From SHAN690 sp040905305 (GTDB taxonomy: Bacteria > Bacteroidota > Bacteroidia > Flavobacteriales_G > Salibacteraceae): a stretch of 45,612 bases of DNA. Shown here one piece after another: positions 33,550-41,896 of this stretch. How positions within the stretch are numbered: position 1 is the first letter of the stretch; every line of letters begins with the position of its first letter. The notes under the pieces are model-generated. The model ran no database searches. It saw nothing but the letters and a program-made list of their open reading frames with translations, and was not told the DNA's origin. A program made the position numbers and the translations under genes. The stretch lies in NCBI GenBank assembly GCA_040905305.1, contig JBBDRU010000088.1, positions 1 through 45,612 on the forward strand. Direction: 5' to 3'.

Positions 33550-35176
33550 ATGTTGAAGATAATAAAGTATTCAGAACTCCAAGACAGACAACCTCAACAT
33601 CATCAAATGAATGGTTTGGACTTGGTAATCATTCGCTACGATGAAAACGTTTCTGTGCTTTACGGCAGATGCCTCCACCGAGGGGCTTTAATGGCAGACG
33701 GCTTTGTAGAGGGCGACAACCTTATTTGTGGTCTGCATGGATGGGATTACCGCATAGACACGGGGGTTTCAGAATATAATGACAAGGAAGTCTTGCACAA
33801 ATTTAAAGCGGAGGTAAAAGACGGTTTTGTATGGATGGATGAGCAGGAAATTAATGACTTTTTAAAAGAACATCCGCAGCCTTTCGACCGGAACCAATAC
33901 TTGGGTCAGTATGCCGATACGCACCCCGAAGAAACAGAACCGTATACGGGATACATTAAATCCTTGGCTCAAAACGGCTTGAAAAAATACGGACATCACG
34001 GTCCTTCGGCTTCCATGGGCGTAGATAGAAACTTGCTTCCCAAGTGGGAAAACATTCAATTTTTACCTGCACAATTGGCTAAAAGGCCGCTATTGGATGA
34101 GGATGATGTGAAGACCAAAGTAGTAATTGGCTCCAACGCTAAAAAACCATTGGAGTTGAACATCCCCTTATTTGTCTCGGATATGAGTTTTGGAGCATTA
34201 TCCAAAGATGCGAAGATTGCCCTTTCAAAAGGAGCGGAAATGGCTGGTACCGGCATTTGCAGTGGCGAAGGCGGCATGCTGCCAGAAGAACAAGCCAACA
34301 ACTCACGCTATTTTTATGAATTGGCTTCAGGAAAATTTGGTTTTAGCTGGGAGAAGGTAAAGAAAGCTCAGGCGTTTCATTTCAAAGGCGGACAAGGAGC
34401 TAAAACAGGCACAGGAGGGCACTTACCAGGCAATAAGGTAACCAAAGAAATAGCCGAAGTGCGCGGCTTAAAGGTAGGTGAAAACGCCATTTCACCTGCG
34501 GCATTTCCAGATTTATTTACTCCCGAAGATTTTAAGGCGTTTGCGGAGGAAGTCAGGGAAAAAACGGGTGGAATTCCCATAGGCTTTAAGATAGCAGCCA
34601 GCCATATTGAAGCAGATATCGACTTTGCTTTGAAGGTTGGAGTGGACTATATCATTTTAGACGGACGTGGCGGTGGAACAGGTTCTGCGCCCACCATATT
34701 GAGAGACAATATTAATGTTCCTACCATTCCTGCTCTTGCAAGAGCCAGGAGACATCTCGATAAGGTAGGTAGAGAAGACGTCACACTTGTTATCACAGGC
34801 GGCCTGCGCGTGCCAGAAGATTTTGCGAAAGCGATGATGCTCGGGGCTGATGCCATTGCCGTTTCCAATGCCGCCTTGCAGGCTATAGGTTGTTTGGGAA
34901 TGCGGGCTTGCGGCTCTAACAACTGCCCCGTAGGTATCGCTACGCAAAAAGAGAATTTGCGGAGTAGGTTGATTATCGATGCCTCGGCACAACAACTCGC
35001 CAACTTCTTCAACGCCTCCGCAGATTTAATGAAGGTCATTNNNNNNNNNNAAGGTCATTGCCAGAAGTTGTGGCTACGATGATGTCCGTAAATTTAATTT
35101 TCACGACTTATCCACGCTAGATTATCAGATGCACCAATTAACAGAAATACATTATGCAGGAATACACCAAAACTGA
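33550..35176 (+). CDS. Rieske [2Fe-2S] domain fused to FMN-binding glutamate-synthase-like domain
   Basis: Residues 1-100 form a Rieske ferredoxin domain with the cluster ligands Cys41-x-His43 and Cys60-x2-His63 (RCLHRG and CGLHGWD). Residues about 150-515 are the FMN-binding glutamate synthase domain, with SDMSFGALS, SGEGGML, KGGQGAKTGTGGHLP and DGRGGGTGSAP. The [3Fe-4S] cysteines Cys448, Cys454 and Cys459 have the same 6- and 5-residue spacing as in bacterial GltB. The N-terminal amidotransferase domain of GltB is absent. Ten N at 35041-35050 break the frame, but removing them and one copy of the flanking repeat gives 535 residues ending at the TGA of 35174-35176. The ATG at 33550 was chosen over a TTG at 33475. 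Confidence 0.82.
35041..35050. other. Assembly gap (10 N) with duplicated flanks
   Basis: The nine bases before the gap, AAGGTCATT, are repeated exactly after it. The gap is therefore most likely an arbitrary join of two contigs that overlap by nine bases, not missing sequence. Deleting 19 bases (10 N plus one copy) keeps the reading frame of the glutamate-synthase-like gene. Confidence 0.85.
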
Positions 35177-35960
35177 CCAACAGCTGCACCTGCTTAGTCA
35201 GCTTATTGCCAAGGCAAACCGAACTTTCGTTCCAAAAAAAGAAGATGATAGTCACACCAACCTCTTTTTTGACCATTTAGGCAACCGTATCACGGGTCGC
35301 TGGATAAAAGCGAAAGACACAAAGGTGCTTTTTACATTCAATATTGACACGCAAACGGTAGAAGTGATAAATGATAAAGGACAATGTATTGCTAGTGTCG
35401 AGACGATATCAAAGCACATCGCGAAAATTGAGCAAGAAATTGAAGAAGTATTGCCCAGTATAGGCTTAAACCCCAAAGGATTTAGCGAAGCACTGCATTT
35501 TGAGATTCCAGAATATGAACTTGCGAAAAACCCTATTGCTAAAATTGCCCCTGAGGGCTTATCGCAATGGAAGCATTTTCGGAAATTGGCGAATAATGCT
35601 TGTTTTCAAGTCTTGGGATTAACGCAAACTTGGGAAGAAATTCGCATTTGGCCGCATCATTTTGACACAGGCATTTATATAGTTCCCACCAAAAAATTAG
35701 GGATTGGTTTTGGTCTTGCCATGGAAGATGGCATGGCTGGAGCTCCTTATTTTTATTTGTCTGGTTACCCGCTTCAAGGTGAAATTATTTATAAAAATTT
35801 ACCGCAGTCTGAGGATTGGGAGTGGAAAACAGGTGACGATTGGAAGGGGGCAACATTAAAGCTTGATATGCTTCAAAAGCAAGACGTGACAGAGCAATTG
35901 AAGCGTGTGGATCAATATATTATTGAAAATGTAAAATGGTTCCTAGGCTATGAAAATTAA
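35154..35960 (+). CDS. Hypothetical protein in the Rieske gene cluster
   Basis: A 268-residue soluble-looking protein without signal peptide or membrane segment. I do not recognise the family with confidence. The central EIRIWPHHFDTGIYI, rich in aromatic and histidine residues, and the preceding long helix (WKHFRKLANNACFQVL) vaguely recall DUF5996 proteins, which have a similar WPHHFD-type block, but this is weak. The gene starts 23 bases before the corrected end of the glutamate-synthase-like gene and overlaps the next gene by 11 bases, so it is probably translated with them. Its role in the pathway is unknown. Confidence 0.75.
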   Translation: MQEYTKTDQQLHLLSQLIAKANRTFVPKKEDDSHTNLFFDHLGNRITGRWIKAKDTKVLFTFNIDTQTVEVINDKGQCIASVETISKHIAKIEQEIEEVLPSIGLNPKGFSEALHFEIPEYELAKNPIAKIAPEGLSQWKHFRKLANNACFQVLGLTQTWEEIRIWPHHFDTGIYIVPTKKLGIGFGLAMEDGMAGAPYFYLSGYPLQGEIIYKNLPQSEDWEWKTGDDWKGATLKLDMLQKQDVTEQLKRVDQYIIENVKWFLGYEN

Positions 35961-36450
35961 GCCACTTTGGATTTTGGCAATAATTCTCTTGCCCATTTTG
36001 AGCTATGCACAAGAAGAGAAATTTGAGCATCATTGCTTTTTCGAACACAAATCACTTACTGTTGGGGTCGCTGCTCCCTATTCGTTGGATCTTAACACGG
36101 TGGGCCTTAATTTGAGAATGTACCATAACATCAATGAACACATTTGTTTTGGTCCGGAGTTCTCCATCTTCAAAAGGGGCGAGGTTGAAATTGTAGATTT
36201 CGACTTTGTAGTGCACTATATTTTCGAAACTCCCTTGGTGGGCATATATCCTGTGCTGGGAGTAAACTACACCATAGAACAAGAAATGCACCCGCTCGAA
36301 AAAGAAACTCGCGCAGAAACGGGGTTGGTTTATGGCATAGGGATGCACAGAAATGTAAAATCTTTCACTGTTTTCGCAGAGTATTCACGGGTCGAATGGG
36401 GGATAGCCGACCAGTTTATAACCCTAGGCTTAATGTACAATATTAAATAA
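35950..36450 (+). CDS. Small outer-membrane beta-barrel-like protein
   Basis: A 166-residue protein with a clear signal peptide (residues about 1-20, ending LSYAQE). The mature part has alternating polar and hydrophobic strands (for example LTVGVAAPYSLDLNTVGLNLRMYH, shown here only in outline) and ends in an aromatic/hydrophobic strand, LGLMYNIK, as in small OmpW/OmpX-like barrels. It has no catalytic motif. It overlaps the upstream hypothetical gene by 11 bases and lies 7 bases before the TauE/SafE gene, so it belongs to the same operon and could be its outer-membrane component. That role is inferred only from position. Confidence 0.7.
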   Translation: MKIKPLWILAIILLPILSYAQEEKFEHHCFFEHKSLTVGVAAPYSLDLNTVGLNLRMYHNINEHICFGPEFSIFKRGEVEIVDFDFVVHYIFETPLVGIYPVLGVNYTIEQEMHPLEKETRAETGLVYGIGMHRNVKSFTVFAEYSRVEWGIADQFITLGLMYNIK

Positions 36451-36457
36451 GCAACAC

Positions 36458-37318
36458 ATGGAATTAACCCTCGACTTTTGGTACTTATTTCCCATCTCCA
36501 TTGTCATCGCCACTTTGGCCATGTCATCAGGAATTGGTGGCGCAGTTTTTTTCTCGCCTCTATTTATGCTAGCACTGAAGTTGGAGCCTAAGATTGCCAT
36601 TGGAGCTGCTTTAGCTACTGAATTATTTGGATTTAGTAGTGGGCTCGTTGCTTATTACAAAGCGAAACTGATTGACTTTAAGTTGGCTAAGAACTTATTG
36701 ATCTTTTCGGTTCCGGCAGCGATCATTGGGAGTTACTATGCAGATTTAGTGCCTCCGGTTATTTTAAAAACCATTTTCGCAATAGGCTTGCTATTTATTG
36801 GTTTTCAATTATTTAACGCATGGCGAAAAGAAGAGCGAGAAAAGCACGAAACCGAACACCATAAAGAATTTGAACAGAATTACGAATCGGAACTCGTAGA
36901 TGCTACAGGTAAATCCTTTAAATATACGGTCTGCAATAAAAACATGGGACGTTCTTTTGCGGCCATTGGTGGAGCTTTTGTCGGGATGATTTCAGTAGGT
37001 TTAGCAGAATTACAAGAATACCACCTAGTAGCGCGTTGTAAAGTGCCAACCCCTGTAGCGGTGGGAACCTCTATTTTTGTGGTCGTTATAACGGTTTTGG
37101 TGGCATCAGTAGGGCATTTTTATGAGTTTTTTAGTGAAGGTGGCGAGGTACTTAATGAGGTAATGAATGTTATTATTTACACCATTCCAGGAGTAATCAT
37201 TGGAGGTCAAATAGGCTCAAAACTACAAAAAACCTTACCTGAAGATAAAATGAAAGTGAGTATTTCTATCCTTTTTGTTTTAATCGGAATTTTTATGCTT
37301 TATACTTTAATAAATTAA
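36458..37318 (+). CDS. TauE/SafE family membrane permease
   Basis: A 286-residue protein with about eight membrane helices. The TauE/SafE family pattern of glycine-rich helix pairs is visible: SSGIGGAVFFSPLFML near the N-terminus, then AIGAALATELFGF, and the repeat in the second half, PTPVAVGTSIFVVVITVL with GVIIGGQIGSKL. The insert between the halves (residues about 125-165) is charged and cytoplasmic. Family members export sulfite, sulfoacetate or other organic anions; the substrate here is not determined. In this operon it may move a substrate or product of the two Rieske-fused enzymes, which is speculation. Confidence 0.88.
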   Translation: MELTLDFWYLFPISIVIATLAMSSGIGGAVFFSPLFMLALKLEPKIAIGAALATELFGFSSGLVAYYKAKLIDFKLAKNLLIFSVPAAIIGSYYADLVPPVILKTIFAIGLLFIGFQLFNAWRKEEREKHETEHHKEFEQNYESELVDATGKSFKYTVCNKNMGRSFAAIGGAFVGMISVGLAELQEYHLVARCKVPTPVAVGTSIFVVVITVLVASVGHFYEFFSEGGEVLNEVMNVIIYTIPGVIIGGQIGSKLQKTLPEDKMKVSISILFVLIGIFMLYTLIN

Positions 37319-37322
37319 AAAG

Positions 37323-37472
37323 ATGAAACTGAAAAATATATTACTCATACTACTCGTCATCATCGCTATTGTAATGATTGGCCTAAGTTTTAAAGCAGGC
37401 ATATTGCCTCCGGGATTGACCGGATTAGGATTTATTATTATTGCCTACTTCCTAAAAAGTAACGATAAATAA
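37323..37472 (+). CDS. 49-residue membrane protein
   Basis: This short frame starts ATG 4 bases after the TauE/SafE stop and encodes MKLKNILLILLVIIAIVMIG, then a short loop with PPGLTG, a second hydrophobic helix and the tail KSNDK. Two membrane helices joined by a Pro-Gly turn are predicted. The position inside the operon, the basic N-terminus and the charged tail support a real gene, though no homologue is recognised. It might be a small partner of the permease. Confidence 0.6.
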   Translation: MKLKNILLILLVIIAIVMIGLSFKAGILPPGLTGLGFIIIAYFLKSNDK

Positions 37473-37512
37473 AACCCACAATATATTCACCGAATGAACA
37501 TCAATCACAACA

Positions 37513-39462
37513 ATGGCAACTGAAAACATTAAATGGCACAAAGTCCTCGAAGATAAAAACGATCTCGAGGAGGGAAGGGTAATGACCGTAATTGCAGGAC
37601 ATAAGGAGTTGTGTCTTTCCCATTTTAAAGGAAAATTTACTGCCTTAGATAATAAATGTCCGCACCAAGGCGGGCCTTTGGGCGAAGGCTCCATAGAAAA
37701 TGGTTTGCTTCGTTGCCCATGGCACGGATGGGATTTTTGTCCGCACGGTGGAAGTTCTGGCGATTTTGATGATGGGTTGGAAACCTTTAAAATCAAAATT
37801 GAAAGTGACGCTATTTTTGTGGGTTTAGAAGAAGAACCTGCTCACGAGGAAACAGTTACGGATGTCATGGTTGAAACCATGATCAATTGGGGCGTGAATC
37901 GGGTCTTCGGTATGGTAGGTCACTCTAACCTCGGATTGGCAGATGCTTTCAGAAGACAAGAAGAAAAAGGCAATTTGAAATTTATTGCCATCCGCCATGA
38001 GGGAACCGCTTCTTTTGCGGCTTCTGCTTACGGAAAACTGACCGGAAAACCAGCAGCTTGCTTTGCTATTGCAGGTCCGGGCAGTACTAATATGTTCACA
38101 GGCCTTTGGGATGCTAAGGTTGATCGTGCGCCTATTCTCGCGCTTACCGGGCAAGTTGCCACACAAGTAGTCGGTACGGGAAATTTTCAGGAAGTGGATT
38201 TGGTGAGGGCATTTCAAAGTGTGGCTGAGTTTAATCAACGCGTAGAACATCAAAGCCAGCATGCTGAATTGATGGTATTGGCGATTAAACATGCCATTTT
38301 AAAAAGAGATGCTTCCCACCTCACTTTTCCCGACCAAGTGCAGGTGTTGCCCTCCAATGGCGAAAAGCCACAAACGCCCGAAGGCAGAATCACGGCATTG
38401 AATGTAGCTCCACCCGAAGAGCAACTGACGGCTGCCATCGATAAAATTAAAGAAGCCGAAAAACCCGCCATCATCGTTGGACATGGAGCCCGTTTTCACA
38501 TGGATACCATCATCCAACTGGCAGAAAAGCTCCACTGCCCTGTACTGACAACCTTTAAAGGCAAAGGATTAATATCAGATACGCATCCGTTGGGATGTGG
38601 CGTTCTAGGGAGAAGTGGGACGCCCATTGCTTCTTATTTTATGAATGAGGCAGATTTACTTATCGTTATTGGTGCATCCTTCTCAAACCATACGGGCATT
38701 TCGCCAAAAAAACCTATTATTCAAATTGATTTTGATCCCATGGCGATCGCGAAGTTTCATAAAATAGATGTAGCTGTTTATGGAGAAATTTCCAGAACCA
38801 TGAAGCTCATCCATCAGTCAGGCGAAGCGCTCGAAAAAAATAAGATTCATCAAACAGAAGAGATAGCTGCACGGTGGAAAATTTGGCGAGAAGAAAAGCA
38901 AGTTCGATTGGGTACAGACTTAGGAAAAGGTGTCAGTTCAATCGCTGTTTTTGATACGCTCACAAAATTAGCCCCTGATAATGCCGTGATGTGTGTGGAT
39001 GTTGGGAACAATGCCTATTCCTTTGGTCGGTACTTTGAATCGAAAAACCAAAGTTTTTTAATGTCGGGCTACTTAGGTTCAATCGGTTTCGCATTGCCTG
39101 CTGCCATGGGTGCATGGGCTGCCGTGGGCAATGAACATCCCATCATAGGCGTAGCTGGTGATGGTGGTTTATGCCAATATTTAGCAGAATTTACGACCTT
39201 GGTGAAGTACGATATGCCCATCAAGATCATTGTGCTCAACAATAACGAATTGGGAAAAATTACGAAAGAGCAACGAGCTGGTGGTTGGGATAAATGGGCA
39301 ACAGACTTGGTAAATCCAGACTTTGCAGCTTATGCAGAAAGTTGTGGGGGATTAGGTATTCAGGTTACAAAAAAAGAACAATTGGAATACGCTATGAAAC
39401 AACTGTTTACGTACAAAGGTCCTGGACTTTTAGAAGTTAAAACAGACGTAGGTTTGATATAA
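37513..39462 (+). CDS. Rieske [2Fe-2S] domain fused to thiamine-diphosphate enzyme (acetolactate synthase / pyruvate oxidase family)
   Basis: A 649-residue protein. The N-terminal Rieske domain (about 1-105) has all ligands: Cys49-Pro-His51 and Cys68-x2-His71 (KCPHQGG and RCPWHGWD). The remaining 540 residues are a complete ThDP enzyme: the N domain with catalytic Glu163 in AIRHEGTASF, a central domain (about 300-430), and the C-terminal ThDP-binding domain with GDGG (549-552) and NNNELG (about 576-581). Family members decarboxylate or ligate 2-oxo acids such as pyruvate. The Rieske fusion suggests oxidation of the ThDP intermediate with electrons leaving through the iron-sulfur cluster; this is inference. 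The ATG at 37513 follows the small membrane protein after 40 bases. Confidence 0.88.
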   Translation: MATENIKWHKVLEDKNDLEEGRVMTVIAGHKELCLSHFKGKFTALDNKCPHQGGPLGEGSIENGLLRCPWHGWDFCPHGGSSGDFDDGLETFKIKIESDAIFVGLEEEPAHEETVTDVMVETMINWGVNRVFGMVGHSNLGLADAFRRQEEKGNLKFIAIRHEGTASFAASAYGKLTGKPAACFAIAGPGSTNMFTGLWDAKVDRAPILALTGQVATQVVGTGNFQEVDLVRAFQSVAEFNQRVEHQSQHAELMVLAIKHAILKRDASHLTFPDQVQVLPSNGEKPQTPEGRITALNVAPPEEQLTAAIDKIKEAEKPAIIVGHGARFHMDTIIQLAEKLHCPVLTTFKGKGLISDTHPLGCGVLGRSGTPIASYFMNEADLLIVIGASFSNHTGISPKKPIIQIDFDPMAIAKFHKIDVAVYGEISRTMKLIHQSGEALEKNKIHQTEEIAARWKIWREEKQVRLGTDLGKGVSSIAVFDTLTKLAPDNAVMCVDVGNNAYSFGRYFESKNQSFLMSGYLGSIGFALPAAMGAWAAVGNEHPIIGVAGDGGLCQYLAEFTTLVKYDMPIKIIVLNNNELGKITKEQRAGGWDKWATDLVNPDFAAYAESCGGLGIQVTKKEQLEYAMKQLFTYKGPGLLEVKTDVGLI

Positions 39463-39653
39463 AAACGGTGTGCAACATTGGTAACTGATGCGCAACTCTG
39501 TTTTTTGTCCTAAAACAGATCCCAAACGAACTCTGGCAGATGCCGTCAGAATTAGTTGTTCCTTTGTAGGTATTCCATTATTTAACTACAACCAAATAGC
39601 CCGATGGTCGCTGATGAGTGAGTGCTATTCACACCAAAGCCCTTGATCGACTT

Positions 39654-40007
39654 CTAATCACACAACTTTTGGTTGCCAAGTCTATAGAACGACAAGCCGA
39701 CACGCGATTTAACCGCTCGTGACCCTTTTTCAACTCGCCAAGCAGTGCGCTTCAAGTTGTGACTGCTGTCGTTTAGTTTTATTTTTTTGCCATCAGCTTC
39801 CCAGGTTCCTTCGGCATACACAGGGTTTTCACGATCTGATTTATCAATGTAGTTGAAGCTATGGTCTTCATTCAACACAAGTTGAACTGTGACTTCAGAG
39901 GTTTTGCACACGCCATACGTTCCCGAAACTTTTGTTTCAGGAGCTGGGGTGAACGCATACAAGGTCGTCAATACAAATGCAGCAGCTATAATGGTTTTCT
40001 GTTTCAT
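39654..40007 (-). CDS. Small exported protein, lipocalin/NlpE-like beta fold
   Basis: A 117-residue protein from the ATG at 40007, which begins a signal peptide (MKQKTIIAAAFVLTTLYAF). The mature part contains VSGTYGVC, LVLNEDHSFNYIDKS and YAEGTWEADGKKIKLND, a pattern of beta strands like the NlpE or lipocalin-like stress domains (response to a hydrophobic ligand or copper in other systems). The family is not certain. A second in-frame start at 40028 adds 7 residues. It is 11 bases after the acyl-CoA dehydrogenase stop and may be read through from the beta-oxidation operon. Confidence 0.7.
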   Translation of the reverse strand: MKQKTIIAAAFVLTTLYAFTPAPETKVSGTYGVCKTSEVTVQLVLNEDHSFNYIDKSDRENPVYAEGTWEADGKKIKLNDSSHNLKRTAWRVEKGSRAVKSRVGLSFYRLGNQKLCD

Positions 40008-40018
40008 GGAGGTTTGTT

Positions 40019-41791
40019 TTAGAAGCAATATTTATTCTCATCGATAAGTTTCTGAGCCACTGACCTGCGCATATCTTTTACATTCATCGCAGGGGCTTTT
40101 GTAAATCGTTTGGTTCCCATCATCATCATTCTTAACTCATCACCTTCTGCAAAACTCATGAGTGCCTCATCTGCATTGCGATGAACACGCTGCGCTGCGT
40201 CATGCACAAAGAGCTTTGCCATATTGATGAATTCTTCCTGCCCATCTTCACCATTCTTAATCGCTCCTTTGTGAGCACGCAATACGATTGACTCAGCAAC
40301 ATAAGTATCTATAGCCATGTCTGCTATGTTCATCAATATTTCTTGCTCCTTTGAAAGTTCCATCATCAATTTTTGAGCAGCCGACCCAGCAACCATCAAA
40401 ATGGATTTCTTGAATCCCTCTATGAGCTTGTATTCTGCTGCAAAAAGCCCGTCATCCTCACTGTCGAAATCGGGAATGGCCAAAAGCTCGTCTTGCACCG
40501 CTTTTGCAGCGCCCATCAAATCGAGTTCGCCTTTCATGGCTTTCTTAAGAATCATATCCACCGTGAGCATTCGGTTGATCTCGTTGGTTCCTTCAAAAAT
40601 TCGGTTGATGCGGCTGTCACGATAAGCCTTTTCCACACGCGTCTCAGCAGAGTAACCCATTCCACCATGAATTTGCACCCCTTCATCAGTGACATAATCC
40701 AACACTTCAGAACCGAACACTTTCATCATGGCACACTCGGCAGCGTATTCTTCAATACCCTTAAGCGTTGCTTCTGCCTTGTCCATTCCTTCTTCTGCCA
40801 GTCCATCAATTCGATCTTGAATGTTTTGGCTGATGCGATAAACAGCACTCTCAAGCGCATAGGTTCGAATAGCCATCTCGCCAATTTTATATTTCATGGC
40901 TCCATATTTTGCGATTGACCTCCCAAATTGCTGGCGCTCATTGGCATATTTCACGCTTATGCTTACCACATCTTTGGCAGCACCAAGTGTTGCTGCTGCT
41001 AATTTTATACGCCCAACATTCAAAATATTTAAGGCTATTTTAAAACCATTTTCGCGATCGCTCAGTTGATTGTCTTTTGGAATCTTCACGTCATTAAAAA
41101 ACACTTGACGCGTTGACGACCCTTTGATGCCCATTTTTTTCTCTTCAGGATTTAGTGACAATCCTTCTACGCCCTTATCTACTATAAAAGAACTCAACGT
41201 TTTGTCATCATCAATTTTCGCAAACACAGTAAAAACATCAGCAAAACCACCATTGGTGATCCACATTTTTTGACCGTTTATTTTCCATTGATCACCATCT
41301 AAAACTGCATTGGTTTTTGCTGAATTAGCATCAGACCCAGACCCTGGCTCGGTTAAGCAATAACACCCAAGCCATTCACCTGTGGCCAATTTTGGAATGT
41401 ATTTATCTTTTTGCCCATCAGTGCCATAATACAAAATTGGTAAAGTACCTATGCCGGTGTGCGCAGAAATAGCTACGCTAAACGAGTGACCTCCGCCAAC
41501 GGCCTCAGCTGCGAGCATGGAAGCTTTAAAATCCATTCCCATCCCCCCATATTTCTCTGGGATAGAAATTGCCAAAATGCCTAATTCACCCGCTTTCCTG
41601 AGCAGTTGAGGCATAAGCTCAGGGTCTTCCATAGCATCGAGTTTATCAACATTTGGAATCACCTCTTGTGCCAAAAAATCACGACAGGTCTGCGCGATCA
41701 TTCTTTCTTCCTCGCTCCATTCTTCAGGGGTAAATATTTCCTCTGGTTTTGTTTGACGGATAAGAAACTCGCCTCCTTTAATTGCTTTCAT
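40019..41791 (-). CDS. Acyl-CoA dehydrogenase (VLCAD/ACAD9-like length)
   Basis: A 590-residue flavoprotein. Residues about 30-400 hold the N-terminal, middle (CYCLTEPGSGSDANS and WITNGGFAD) and C-terminal acyl-CoA dehydrogenase domains. The FAD-binding C-terminal domain has QIHGGMGYS and the catalytic glutamate in IFEGTNEINR. About 170 extra C-terminal residues follow, the length of very-long-chain-type dehydrogenases common in Bacteroidota. The enzyme performs the first step of beta-oxidation, the trans-2 double bond, with electrons passed to electron transfer flavoprotein. Thiolase and the FadB-like fusion are directly upstream in the same operon; an ETF gene is not in this window. Confidence 0.93.
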   Translation of the reverse strand: MKAIKGGEFLIRQTKPEEIFTPEEWSEEERMIAQTCRDFLAQEVIPNVDKLDAMEDPELMPQLLRKAGELGILAISIPEKYGGMGMDFKASMLAAEAVGGGHSFSVAISAHTGIGTLPILYYGTDGQKDKYIPKLATGEWLGCYCLTEPGSGSDANSAKTNAVLDGDQWKINGQKMWITNGGFADVFTVFAKIDDDKTLSSFIVDKGVEGLSLNPEEKKMGIKGSSTRQVFFNDVKIPKDNQLSDRENGFKIALNILNVGRIKLAAATLGAAKDVVSISVKYANERQQFGRSIAKYGAMKYKIGEMAIRTYALESAVYRISQNIQDRIDGLAEEGMDKAEATLKGIEEYAAECAMMKVFGSEVLDYVTDEGVQIHGGMGYSAETRVEKAYRDSRINRIFEGTNEINRMLTVDMILKKAMKGELDLMGAAKAVQDELLAIPDFDSEDDGLFAAEYKLIEGFKKSILMVAGSAAQKLMMELSKEQEILMNIADMAIDTYVAESIVLRAHKGAIKNGEDGQEEFINMAKLFVHDAAQRVHRNADEALMSFAEGDELRMMMMGTKRFTKAPAMNVKDMRRSVAQKLIDENKYCF

Positions 41792-41896
41792 ATTTTCATT
41801 TTTTTACTCAAAAGTCTATCAGGTTTTAAATGAACTCTTCATCGACTGATTTGCTTTTGAATTTAATTTATCTCTTTAATTATTTTAACTCCGTTC

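Noticed and set aside
33550..35082. Interpretation of the Rieske-GltS gene as a frameshifted pseudogene
   Set aside because: The break coincides with the N run and its duplicated flanks; collapsing them gives an intact protein with a normal end.
39498..39518. CTGTTTT / AAAACAG hairpin after the Rieske-ThDP gene as a terminator
   Set aside because: It is positioned reasonably, 36 bases after the stop, but has a 7-base loop, a weak stem and no trailing T run.
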